The notes beneath the pieces are model-generated. The model was given only the letters and a program-made list of their open reading frames with translations. It searched no databases and had not been told where the DNA came from. A stretch of DNA of 31,675 bases from an uncultured Synergistaceae bacterium (lineage in GTDB: Bacteria; Synergistota; Synergistia; Synergistales; Aminobacteriaceae), in contig CALMZW010000404.1 in NCBI GenBank assembly GCA_937870605.1, forward strand, positions 1 through 31,675, read 5' to 3'. Of this stretch, positions 1 to 6,582 are shown piece by piece; position 1 is the first letter of the stretch; every line of letters starts with the position of its first letter. The translations under genes were made by a program, and so were the position numbers.

Positions 1-628
1 AAAGAATAAAAAGAGGCAAGGCAAGCAGTGCCATTAGTGGCATTATTGCTCCTGTTGAACAACCTCCTCCACCGGAACTACCGTTACTGCCTCCGCGTGA
101 ATAATACCATGTGAAATCAATAGTATTCCCATCTATATTTCCTGTTCTCCGACGGGTAACATATGTTTCACTTTCAATTGAATAAGTATCTCTTACACTT
201 TGGTCTTGTATGGTAAAACACCTTAAATTTATTTTAAGATTTAACGCTACGTTTTCACTATATCTGTCAATATATCTTCCATAAGAGTCATATACATCAT
301 AAACCTGAGAAAGTTGAGTAACTACCTCATAACCATCAGTATCTATATAGGAAACAATGGAAATGCTTCCTCTAGCTGTGAGACGTTGACCGTTGATTGT
401 TCCTGCGCCGGTGGCTTCCCAGTTACCTCCTACTCTTGGAATGGTGTTGAAGGCTTCTGGATCCCCCTGTGCGTTAATCTGCTGAATTCCTTTGCATTGA
501 CTCGAAAGAGCAGAACGCAAAGCGCCAAACAACTCAATGTTCACTGACCCTTTCTCCTCTGCGAAACCAACAGAAATGAAAAAAAGAAACATAACCATAA
601 AAGAAAAAAACACAAACCTTCGATTCAC
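1..628 (-). CDS. Synerg-CTERM secreted/surface protein, 3' end cut by window edge
   Basis: This reading frame starts at GTG 628, with AGAGGTG about 8 bases upstream, and stays open to the window edge, so the stop is outside. The first 23 or so residues form a signal peptide (basic MNRR, then a Phe/Val/Met-rich core ending near GFAEE). The middle, about 160 residues, is rich in Tyr, Ser and Thr with few charged clusters and resembles no enzyme I know. The C-terminus runs through a Ser/Gly linker to GGGGCSTG and then a hydrophobic helix (IMPLMALLALPLFIL). That layout, Gly-Gly-Cys followed by a helix, matches the Synerg-CTERM sorting signal of Synergistota, so the protein is probably processed and anchored at the cell envelope. 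The gene is clearly more A+T-rich than its neighbours, which suggests a fast-evolving or acquired surface gene. Its function is unknown. Confidence 0.85.
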   Translation of the reverse strand, partial: MNRRFVFFSFMVMFLFFISVGFAEEKGSVNIELFGALRSALSSQCKGIQQINAQGDPEAFNTIPRVGGNWEATGAGTINGQRLTARGSISIVSYIDTDGYEVVTQLSQVYDVYDSYGRYIDRYSENVALNLKINLRCFTIQDQSVRDTYSIESETYVTRRRTGNIDGNTIDFTWYYSRGGSNGSSGGGGCSTGAIMPLMALLALPLFIL

Positions 629-664
629 TGTATACACCTCTTTCTAATATTATTCTTGAGAAAA

Positions 665-693
665 AATGTAGATCTATTTTCTTGTTTTGTCAA
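665..693 (-). promoter_or_regulatory. Promoter of the Synerg-CTERM gene
   Basis: On the minus strand TTGACA (693-688) is followed after 17 bases by TACATT (670-665). The expected start site near 658 leaves a leader of about 30 bases before the GTG start. The same hexamer pair with the same spacing occurs in front of the permease gene at 24371. Confidence 0.7.
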
Positions 694-1060
694 TGCAAAG
701 TTTCGTCGGGGCGACGGACAGCGATACGGTTATATCAAAGTGGAACATTAAAAATGTCATGCCATGAAGACAAGGGGCGATTTTTCCTGAGCGTACGAGA
801 AACGGCAATGATGATAGTGTTGGGGAAAGTGCTGTCGGGAAAGGCAGCAGCACAGGAGGGAGCGAAGGGACTCAAGTGCAGCGCGCAGAAGCCATTCCGG
901 CTGAGGGCGAGGATGAGGCAGATCGGTTCTTTGGGGTTGATCCACGGTCATCGAAAACAATCTCCGGCGAACAGGATGCATGATGATGTTCGCTGAGGGG
1001 CGGAGAACGGTCGAGAAATTGACAGTATCGCTGTCCGACCACATGGGATCTTCCGGCTTC
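694..1060. other. Intergenic stretch without a supportable gene
   Basis: Open frames on both strands here lack ribosome binding sites, and their translations (for example 682-996 plus and 757-1044 minus) show no domain, signal peptide or membrane pattern. The only structure seen is a short inverted repeat GTGCTG/CAGCAC at 829-852. The base composition changes here from the A+T-rich left gene to the G+C-rich remainder. Confidence 0.6.
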
Positions 1061-1089
1061 TTGACGAACCCGGAAGGCTCGTTTAGTAT
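1061..1089 (+). promoter_or_regulatory. Promoter of the fluoride riboswitch-crcB unit
   Basis: TTGACG is followed after exactly 17 bases by TAGTAT. The predicted start site near 1096 lies a few bases before the first paired base of the riboswitch at 1102, as expected for a riboswitch-led transcript. Confidence 0.65.
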
Positions 1090-1100
1090 TCACGTATCCA

Positions 1101-1153
1101 GGGGCGATGGCGTTCGCCCGAACCGCCGCATTCCGCAGGCTGATGACGCCTCT
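1101..1153 (+). promoter_or_regulatory. Fluoride riboswitch (crcB motif)
   Basis: The sequence follows the conserved crcB RNA: GGGCGATG, then GCGTTCGCCC, AACCGCC, a small hairpin, GGCTGATG and ACGCCTCT. GGGCG (1102-1106) can pair with CGCCC (1115-1119), GCC (1125-1127) with GGC (1138-1140), and GGCGT (1109-1113) with ACGCC (1146-1150). The last pairing is the ligand-stabilised one in this class. It uses the same ACGCC that begins the following terminator, so fluoride binding should block termination and switch crcB on. The identification rests on motif match and on the crcB gene 75 bases downstream. Confidence 0.93.
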
Positions 1154-1189
1154 TTTCCGGAAGCAGTTCCGGCGAAGGGGCGTATTTTT
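1146..1189 (+). terminator. Intrinsic terminator of the fluoride riboswitch expression platform
   Basis: The left arm 1146-1162 and the right arm 1167-1183 form 16 of 17 possible pairs (two of them G-T) around the loop GCAG, followed by ATTTTT. The first five bases of the left arm are shared with the aptamer, so the two folds exclude each other. Confidence 0.88.
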
Positions 1190-1227
1190 GTGGAAGCGCC
1201 ATCCTTTCTGAAGGGACGATCCGATTC

Positions 1228-1599
1228 ATGACAGGAACATTCGTCGCTCTCGCCGCGGCAGGGGCCGCCGGGACCCTTGCGCGCTTCACGCTCTCAGGCG
1301 TCGTCCAGCGTTTCGCCGGAGGCTCCTTCCCCTGGGGAACGCTCGCGGTCAACCTGACGGGCTGTTTCCTCTACGGGCTGCTGCTCGCGCTGGCGGAGCG
1401 CCGGATGGACCTCGACCCGAATATCCGCAGAATCGTCTTCGTGGGCTTCATGGGGGCCTTCACGACCTTCTCGTCGCTGATCTCCGACACGGTGCACATG
1501 GCGCAGGAGGGCATGCTTCTCGCAATGGGGCGCCTCATCGCGCACAACGCGCTCGGGATCGGCGTCTTCTTCCTCGGAACCCGGCTCGGATCCCTGTAG
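1228..1599 (+). CDS. crcB: Fluoride exporter CrcB/Fluc
   Basis: The product (123 residues) is a four-helix fluoride channel of the CrcB/Fluc family, which lets toxic F- leave the cytoplasm and works as an antiparallel dimer. Family marks are visible: an N-terminal GAAGTLAR segment, the PWGTLAVNLTG segment with the pore Asn, and GFMGAFTTFSS in the third helix with the Phe and Ser/Thr residues that line the pore. The length is typical of the family. A single crcB copy implies a homodimer. The gene stands alone behind a fluoride riboswitch with its own promoter and terminator, so expression is expected only when fluoride is present. The ribosome binding site is mediocre (AGGGA about 12 bases upstream), but no better start fits the family N-terminus. 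Confidence 0.96.
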   Translation: MTGTFVALAAAGAAGTLARFTLSGVVQRFAGGSFPWGTLAVNLTGCFLYGLLLALAERRMDLDPNIRRIVFVGFMGAFTTFSSLISDTVHMAQEGMLLAMGRLIAHNALGIGVFFLGTRLGSL

Positions 1600-1920
1600 G
1601 AGGGGTACGGACGCGACGTCAGCCGCCTCCGCGAAAACAGCGACATCGCCTAATTGCACTATCTCCGGAATGACAGCCGCCTGAGCGGCGTCCCTTTCGT
1701 CTCTCCGCACACACAGCATCACTCCGCAGGACATCGATTCGATTCGCTCCCTCGTACGACACAACCAACCTGACACGCCGCCGGGCAAGCGATTTGACAT
1801 CGCTTCCCGAGGCGCGTCCGATCCGCTGATCCCGTTCCGGGGCGCTCACCCATCAAGTTTAATGAAAAACAAAATAAAAACAGTGCAACAAAGAAAATCG
1901 ACGCCCATATCATAATCATA

Positions 1921-1949
1921 TTGACATAATTCAACCCCCAGTGTATCAT
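1921..1949 (+). promoter_or_regulatory. Strong promoter upstream of a candidate noncoding RNA
   Basis: TTGACA is followed after exactly 17 bases by TATCAT. The 60-70 bases upstream are unusually A+T-rich with A-tracts (about 1858-1900), resembling an UP element. The predicted start site, about 1956, coincides with the first base of a long-range stem. Confidence 0.7.
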
Positions 1950-1955
1950 ATCAGT

Positions 1956-2088
1956 TGAAAACGAGGCATGGCGATACGCAGCGAACGCACGAAGCCGACG
2001 CACCCTCCCGATCGGGGAAACGGCGTGCACGCCGGGAACGAACGATTCACGGCTGCGTGTTCCGGTCTGCGTCGCCTTCCGGTTTTCA
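1956..2088 (+). ncRNA. Candidate structured RNA, long hairpin of unknown class
   Basis: The ends pair: TGAAAAC (1956-1962) with GTTTTCA (2082-2088), GGCGA (1970-1974) with TCGCC (2072-2076), and CGCAG (1977-1981) with CTGCG (2067-2071), with only small bulges between. Inside, AGCCG (1993-1997) can pair with CGGCT (2050-2054), and CGGCG TGCA CGCCG (2021-2034) is a perfect hairpin. No coding frame with a ribosome binding site covers it. The 5' end of the fold coincides with the start site predicted from the promoter at 1921. A rod closed at its ends recalls 6S RNA, but at about 133 bases it is short for 6S and I cannot assign a class. It could also be the leader of the small gene at 2221. No clear terminator follows directly. 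Confidence 0.45.
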
Positions 2089-2161
2089 TGGATATCCTGA
2101 TTTCATGAACGCGTGCGCCGGGGACGTTGGCTTCGTGGAGTTTCGAGGCAGCGGGAGCGTA

Positions 2162-2189
2162 TTGAGGCTTTTCAGGAGATCTTTATTCT
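2162..2189 (+). promoter_or_regulatory. Possible promoter of the 44-residue protein gene
   Basis: TTGAGG is followed after 16 bases by TATTCT, ending 31 bases before the ATG. The match is moderate, and read-through from the promoter at 1921 is an alternative. Confidence 0.4.
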
Positions 2190-2220
2190 TTCACATTTTA
2201 TTCTAAAGGGAGAGTTGAAA

Positions 2221-2355
2221 ATGAATAAGAAAAACAGACCCGTCGACAATCTTCTCAATGCGGCCAATAACGTCTTGAAGAATGTCATCCTCCTTCAAAA
2301 AAGAGCGAACGAACTTCAGAACGTCTATACGGACGTAGCCCGGCAGTGGCGTTAA
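2221..2355 (+). CDS. Small hypothetical protein (44 residues)
   Basis: The ATG is preceded by AAAGGGAGAG at a good distance, and the stop is followed 50 bases later by a perfect terminator, so this short frame looks like a real, singly transcribed gene. The product is hydrophilic: a basic, Asn-rich start (MNKKNRPVDNLLNAANN) and then a likely amphipathic helix with regularly spaced Leu and Val (VLKNVILLQKRANELQ). It has no signal peptide, no membrane helix and no cysteine. The pattern suits a small helical, self-associating or partner-binding protein. I do not recognise the family. The gene is less G+C-rich than the surrounding enzyme genes. Confidence 0.65.
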   Translation: MNKKNRPVDNLLNAANNVLKNVILLQKRANELQNVYTDVARQWR

Positions 2356-2404
2356 AAGCCTCACGCATATAGACCGGCGTCATGCGATGACGCGACACAA
2401 ACCG

Positions 2405-2463
2405 GGCGGCGTACGGAAACGCATCCCCCAGCGGGGACGCACTTCCGTACGCCGCCTGTTTAT
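2405..2463. terminator. Terminator between the small gene and hom (convergent)
   Basis: A perfect 14-base-pair stem (2405-2418 with 2443-2456) carries an inner TCCCC/GGGGA hairpin and is followed on the plus strand by TGTTTATTT. It ends the small gene, and the same stem lies just past the stop of the convergent hom gene, so it may serve both. Confidence 0.85.
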
Positions 2464-3497
2464 TTCCTTCCGGCCTTCATTCCCGTAGCGATATCGATGA
2501 TGTCCCGCAGCACGGCGAAAGCGGTCTGCGGTCCGCCGGCCCCCGCGCCCATGAAGCTCACCGGTCCGGTCGCATCAGATGAGAAGACGATGCCGTTCGC
2601 GGTATCGGGCAGGTTCGCGAGCGGATGGTCCGCCGGCAGAAATTTCGGACGAACCGATATCCGCGGCCGGATTCCCGATCCGGCGCAGGGACGTTCACCC
2701 GCCGCCACCAACCGCACGGTTCCGCCCCGTGACGCCGCTTCGACGAGCGTATCGGGGGTCAGCCCGTACACGCCCTCGACGTCGACATCCCGGAGCGACA
2801 TCGGCGGAAAGTCCAGAAACGATTGCGCGAGGATCAGCGCCTTCAGCGCCGTATCCCACCCGCCGAGGTCCGTTCCGGGCTCCGCTTCCGCATACCCCTT
2901 CGCCTGGGCTTCCGAGAGGGCCGCGTCGAACGTCGTCCCGGTCTTCATGCGTTCGATCATGTAGTTGCAGGTGCCGTTCAGGACGCCTTCAAACGAGGCG
3001 ATCTCCGCTCCGAGAAAGCCCGGGTGCGCCGCGGAAAAGAGCGGCGTGCCCGCCATGACGGTTCCCTCGTAGAGCAGCCGCGCGCCCCTCGCTTTCGCGA
3101 GCGCCCGCAGTTCGTGAAACCGGAGCGCGATCGGCCCCTTGTTCGACGTCGTCACGCTCTTTCCGCGTTCGAGCGCCGTTCGGATATGCGAGAGCGCGGG
3201 CTCGCCGGTTTCGGGATTCGTGACGGTGCATTCGGCCAGAACGTCGTAGCCGGAGGTTTCCACGAGATCCATCGTCGAGACGCGGGACGGACGGGTCGAA
3301 AACGCCCTTCCCGAGAGAACGTCGCGCGGATCGAGTCCATCGGGATCGACCGCGCATCCGTGCGTCCGCGTCGCCGCTCCCGTCAGCGACAGATCGACGC
3401 CGTACCGTTCCGCTAGCTCCTTTCCTTTTCCCGAAAAGAGCGAACACAATCCCCGTCCCACATTCCCGCACCCAAGCAACAGCACCCGAACCTTCAT
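2460..3497 (-). CDS. hom: Homoserine dehydrogenase (short form, no ACT domain)
   Basis: The enzyme (345 residues) reduces aspartate semialdehyde to homoserine with NAD(P)H, the branch point to threonine and methionine. It starts with the nucleotide-binding GCGNVG (residues 9-14). NKGP (119-122) lies in the cofactor/active-site region, GTCNYM (175-180) in the catalytic domain, and D210-LGGW-D215-TAL-K219 is the signature holding the catalytic Asp and Lys. The chain ends after the catalytic domain, so the C-terminal ACT domain that gives threonine feedback in many longer homologues is missing. Control at the level of transcription, as suggested by the attenuator upstream, would fit that. The ATG has GGGAGGG 6 bases upstream. 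Family membership is secure; kinetic regulation is inferred. Confidence 0.93.
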   Translation of the reverse strand: MKVRVLLLGCGNVGRGLCSLFSGKGKELAERYGVDLSLTGAATRTHGCAVDPDGLDPRDVLSGRAFSTRPSRVSTMDLVETSGYDVLAECTVTNPETGEPALSHIRTALERGKSVTTSNKGPIALRFHELRALAKARGARLLYEGTVMAGTPLFSAAHPGFLGAEIASFEGVLNGTCNYMIERMKTGTTFDAALSEAQAKGYAEAEPGTDLGGWDTALKALILAQSFLDFPPMSLRDVDVEGVYGLTPDTLVEAASRGGTVRLVAAGERPCAGSGIRPRISVRPKFLPADHPLANLPDTANGIVFSSDATGPVSFMGAGAGGPQTAFAVLRDIIDIATGMKAGRK

Positions 3498-3523
3498 TCG
3501 TCACCCTCCCAGCGTCAGGATAC

Positions 3524-3562
3524 AAAAAATCGGGGGCCCTCGCCTTTTGCGAAGACCCCCGA
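3524..3562 (-). terminator. Attenuator terminator in the hom leader
   Basis: Read on the minus strand, TCGGGGG (3562-3556) pairs with CCCCCGA (3536-3530) around a GC-rich inner stem with an AAAA loop, followed by six T. It lies between the leader peptide stop (3588) and the hom ATG (3497), so it must be bypassed for hom to be made. Confidence 0.88.
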
Positions 3563-3587
3563 CCGGATACGCACCAACCGTCCACGT

Positions 3588-3674
3588 TCAGACGGCGACC
3601 GCCCCGGGAGGGTCGTCGCGCGTCATCGTCATGCGGAAACCCGTGAACGCCAGTTCGGTGGAACGAATCGTCAT
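3588..3674 (-). CDS. Threonine-containing leader peptide of hom (attenuation)
   Basis: The frame encodes 28 residues, five of them Thr (positions 2, 6, 11, 16, 18), ending RDDPPGAVAV. It sits between a near-consensus promoter and the terminator in front of hom, and has GGGAGAG 8 bases before its ATG. Codons 19-24 can pair with 3566-3550, which includes the left arm of the terminator: CCGG with CCGG and GACCCTC with the GGGGGTC segment. A ribosome held at the Thr codons would favour this antiterminator, and one reaching the stop would cover it. This is the architecture of E. coli thrL, though less Thr-dense and of different sequence. The DPPG motif is a known slow, EF-P-dependent translation site. 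Function is inferred from layout. Confidence 0.75.
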   Translation of the reverse strand: MTIRSTELAFTGFRMTMTRDDPPGAVAV

Positions 3675-3707
3675 GCGTCGTCTCTCCCTTCGTAAAAATT
3701 GCCGTGA

Positions 3708-3737
3708 ATTGTACTCCGCCGGCATGCGTCCTGTCAA
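3708..3737 (-). promoter_or_regulatory. Promoter of the hom leader transcript
   Basis: On the minus strand a perfect TTGACA (3737-3732) is followed after 18 bases by TACAAT (3713-3708). The expected start site is about 25 bases before the leader-peptide ATG. It lies between the Ca2+-ATPase stop and hom, so hom can be transcribed independently of the ATPase. Confidence 0.8.
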
Positions 3738-3774
3738 ATCCGGCTTTTCGACCCTTACGCCCCGACCGGACGCT

Positions 3775-6291
3775 TCATTTCCGCCTCTCGAAGCGGATTC
3801 CCTGCGTCAGGAGGGTGGGCGCCGCGGCAAAGAGCGTCACGATTCCCCATTCGCCCAGGGTGAGCGGAACGATGTTCAGCACGCGTTCGAGCACCGGGAC
3901 GAACGTGATTCCTACCTGAAGGGCCATCGACGCCGCGATGCCGGCAAGAAGCCACGGGTTGGACCAGAGCTGTCCGGGCGAACGGAAGAGGCTCGCGCCG
4001 CGCACGTTCAGGACGAAGAAGAGCTGCGCGAATACCAGCGTGTGGAAGCTCATTTCCGTCGCCCGAACGGCGTCGCCCGCCCCGCCATGCAGACTCTGCC
4101 CGTATGAGGCGAGAACGGCGGCCGTCAGGAGCGCTCCCTGGACAAAGATCGTCCGTTTGTGCGCCGTTGTGAGGATATCCTCGTTCCGGAGCTTGGGCGG
4201 GCGTCGCATCACGTCCGGTTCTGCCGGGTCAAGCGAGAGGGCGAGCGCCGGGAGAACATCGGTCACGAGGTTGACCCACAGGATCTGGAGCGGCGAAAAC
4301 ACGCTCGGGAACCGGAGCAGGATCGAGAGCAGCACGCACAGGACCTCGCTGAGATTGCAGCACAACAGGTAGATGATCGACTTGCGGATGTTGTCGAAGA
4401 TCCGGCGCCCCTCCCGGACAGCCTCGACGATCGTCGAAAAGCGGTCGTCCTGGAGGATGATGTCGGAGGCTTCCCGGCTGACCTCGGTTCCCTGGATTCC
4501 CATGGCGATCCCGACATCCGCCTGCTTGAGCGCGACGGCGTCGTTGACGCCGTCGCCCGTCATCGCCGCGACCTCTCCCGAGGACTGGAGCATCTGCACC
4601 AGTCGCAGCTTGTGTTCCGGCGAGACCCGGGCCAGGACGGAAATGGAACCGGCCTTTTCCGGCGGCGTCGCGTCGAACTCGCGTCCGTCGAGAATGATTT
4701 CGCCTCCGTCGCGGACGATTCCGATCTCGCGCGCGACGGCCCCCGCGGTGACGACGTGGTCGCCCGTCACCATGACCACCCGGATGCCGGCGTCGCGGCA
4801 CTGCGATACGGCCCCGGCGACCTCCGGACGCGGCGGATCGTCGATTCCCGCGAAGCCGACGAAGGCGAGCGTCTCCCGTGTCGGACCGAAGGCGAACGCA
4901 AGGGTGCGCATCCCCCGCTCCGCGGACGACCGCACCTTCGCGCGCCATTCGTCCCGGATCGCTTCGGTCATCGGCGCGGCGTCCCCCTTCAGCAGGACGA
5001 ACGGGACGTCTTCGAGCACGCGCTCCGGCGCCCCCTTGAGGCAGACGCATCCGTCATGCCAGGTGATCATCCGCATCGTTGACGAATCGAAGGGCTCGAC
5101 CGACCGCCTCGGGTGCGCCGCCCGGATGTCCGCGACCTCGTCGCCGACGAAATGCAGCAGCGCGGCTTCCATCGGATCGCCGACGCTGCCGTGTTCGGTG
5201 ACCTCGGCGTCGTTGCACAGGGCGGCGGCGCGCCGGAGCAGCGGAAGCGCCCGGTCGTCCGGCGTTTCGGTCATCCGGACCGTCATGCGGTTCATCGTGA
5301 GCGTTCCGGTCTTGTCCGTGCAGATAACGGTCGTGGCCCCAAGCGTCTCCACGGCCGAAAGGTTGCGCACAAGCGCGTTCTTCGCGGCCATGCGCCTCAC
5401 GCCGAGCGCGAGCGTCATCGTCGCCACGAAGGGAAGCCCTTCCGGCACGGCGGCGACGGCGAGCGCGATACCCGTTTCGATCATCGACAGAATGCCGCGC
5501 CCCTGCACGATCCCCACGAAAATCACGACGGCCGCGATGCCGAAGGTGATGAGGATCAGGAAGCGGCTGAAGCGGGAGAGGCGCTCCTCGAGCGGCGTGG
5601 ACTGTTCGCCGACGGATTGAAGCAGCGTTCCGATCCTGCCGAGTTCCGTCTCCGCTCCCGTCGCAAAGACAACGGCCTTTCCGCTCCCCTTCACGATCGC
5701 CGTCCCCGTGTAGACGCAGTTCGACCGGTCCGGCAATCCCGTCTCCTCTGCGAGCGGGTCGAGGCTTTTGCGCACCGGAACCGATTCGCCGGTCAACGCC
5801 GCCTCTCCCGCCATGAGGTTCGAACAGTCGACAAGCCGCGCGTCCGCCGGAACGACGTCGCCCCCTTCGAGCAGCAGCACGTCGCCGGGAACGACATCCG
5901 CCGTCGACAGAACGCGCATCACGCGACCCCGGAGCACCCGGCAATGGGGCGTCGTGACCCGCCGAAGCGCCTCGAGGGCGTGCTCGGCGCGGTATTCCGT
6001 CACGAATCCGAGAATGCCGTTGATCAGGATGACGATGAGGATCGCGACGCCGTCGAGGTGCTCCTTCATTCCGAAGCTGATGACGGCGGCCCCGGCGAGC
6101 AGATAGACCATCGGACCGCGAAACTGGCGGGCCAGCACCTTCCACCAGGGGATGCGCTCCTGCCGTTCGAGCGCATTCGGACCGTGCGTTTCGAGAAGTT
6201 CCGCCGCGCGTCCGGGAGACAAGCCCGCTGCGGACTCGACGCCAAAATGCGCCAGGACCTCTTCGGCGCTCCTCGCGTGCGCATGCATCAC
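3775..6291 (-). CDS. P2-type Ca2+-transporting ATPase
   Basis: This is a full-length P-type ATPase (838 residues) of the SERCA/PMR1-like branch, exporting cations at the expense of ATP. In order: N-terminal cation ATPase domain (about 10-65), TGES of the actuator domain (167-170), PEGLP in helix M4 (283-287), DKTGT with the phosphorylated Asp326, KGAPE of the nucleotide domain (419-423), TGDGVND (578-584) and the C-terminal helices. Residues that bind Ca2+ in SERCA are kept in M4 (E284), M5 (N646, E649) and M6 (N674, T677, D678). The M8 Glu of SERCA site I is replaced by Gln756, which points to one Ca2+ per cycle. The frame starts at GTG 6291 with ATG directly after it at 6288; GGGGG lies 8 and 11 bases upstream respectively. 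The metal is inferred from these residues; Mn2+ is possible. Confidence 0.93.
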   Translation of the reverse strand: MMHAHARSAEEVLAHFGVESAAGLSPGRAAELLETHGPNALERQERIPWWKVLARQFRGPMVYLLAGAAVISFGMKEHLDGVAILIVILINGILGFVTEYRAEHALEALRRVTTPHCRVLRGRVMRVLSTADVVPGDVLLLEGGDVVPADARLVDCSNLMAGEAALTGESVPVRKSLDPLAEETGLPDRSNCVYTGTAIVKGSGKAVVFATGAETELGRIGTLLQSVGEQSTPLEERLSRFSRFLILITFGIAAVVIFVGIVQGRGILSMIETGIALAVAAVPEGLPFVATMTLALGVRRMAAKNALVRNLSAVETLGATTVICTDKTGTLTMNRMTVRMTETPDDRALPLLRRAAALCNDAEVTEHGSVGDPMEAALLHFVGDEVADIRAAHPRRSVEPFDSSTMRMITWHDGCVCLKGAPERVLEDVPFVLLKGDAAPMTEAIRDEWRAKVRSSAERGMRTLAFAFGPTRETLAFVGFAGIDDPPRPEVAGAVSQCRDAGIRVVMVTGDHVVTAGAVAREIGIVRDGGEIILDGREFDATPPEKAGSISVLARVSPEHKLRLVQMLQSSGEVAAMTGDGVNDAVALKQADVGIAMGIQGTEVSREASDIILQDDRFSTIVEAVREGRRIFDNIRKSIIYLLCCNLSEVLCVLLSILLRFPSVFSPLQILWVNLVTDVLPALALSLDPAEPDVMRRPPKLRNEDILTTAHKRTIFVQGALLTAAVLASYGQSLHGGAGDAVRATEMSFHTLVFAQLFFVLNVRGASLFRSPGQLWSNPWLLAGIAASMALQVGITFVPVLERVLNIVPLTLGEWGIVTLFAAAPTLLTQGIRFERRK

Positions 6292-6582
6292 ACCGGATTC
6301 CCCCTTCCCGGGATTCGCTAATGTTTTTTACCGATTCAAGCAAGTCTGTCGTTTCGGCCGGTGTTTGTCAAGAAAGATCGTCTTTCGACACGCACGCCGG
6401 AATTGGCGGGGAGGTTTCGCCGTCATTTCCCTTGTCAACGGGGACGCAATCGGCGATACTGACGCCGGATCGTACAATCCGCAGGGGGGCTCGTTCCGTT
6501 CGGAATGTCCGGTTCTTCGTGAGAACGCCGAACCGGCGACAGTTCCCGCGACACAGAAAACGAAAAAAAGGGGGAATGGCTC
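6292..6582. other. Intergenic region between the divergent ATPase and Old Yellow Enzyme genes
   Basis: No gene is visible. It holds the ribosome binding site of the ATPase, a likely plus-strand promoter (6432-6460) and a leader of about 115 bases with two hairpins, TTCCG/CGGAA near 6494-6505 and CCGGTTC/GAACCGG at 6509-6536. I do not recognise a known riboswitch in it. Confidence 0.6.
6432..6460 (+). promoter_or_regulatory. Likely promoter of the Old Yellow Enzyme gene
   Basis: TTGTCA is followed after exactly 17 bases by GATACT. This places the start site about 115 bases before the TTG start codon. Confidence 0.5.

Noticed and set aside
682..996. A 104-codon plus-strand frame in the gap before crcB.
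   Set aside because: No ribosome binding site, no family resemblance, and its start overlaps the minus-strand promoter of the Synerg-CTERM gene.
1156..1171. GGAAGCAG resembling the conserved loop of signal recognition particle RNA.
   Set aside because: It is the loop and flank of the riboswitch terminator; the remaining conserved SRP RNA positions are missing.
1719..1949. A minus-strand frame with one predicted membrane helix (from ATG 1949).
   Set aside because: No ribosome binding site precedes it, and the residues after the helix look like noncoding sequence. The A+T-rich stretch that creates the helix is better explained as the upstream part of the plus-strand promoter at 1921.
1956..2088. 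Assignment of the foldable RNA as 6S RNA.
   Set aside because: The closing stem and promoter position fit, but the length is short and I cannot confirm a central bubble or conserved 6S positions, so only a candidate RNA of unknown class is reported.
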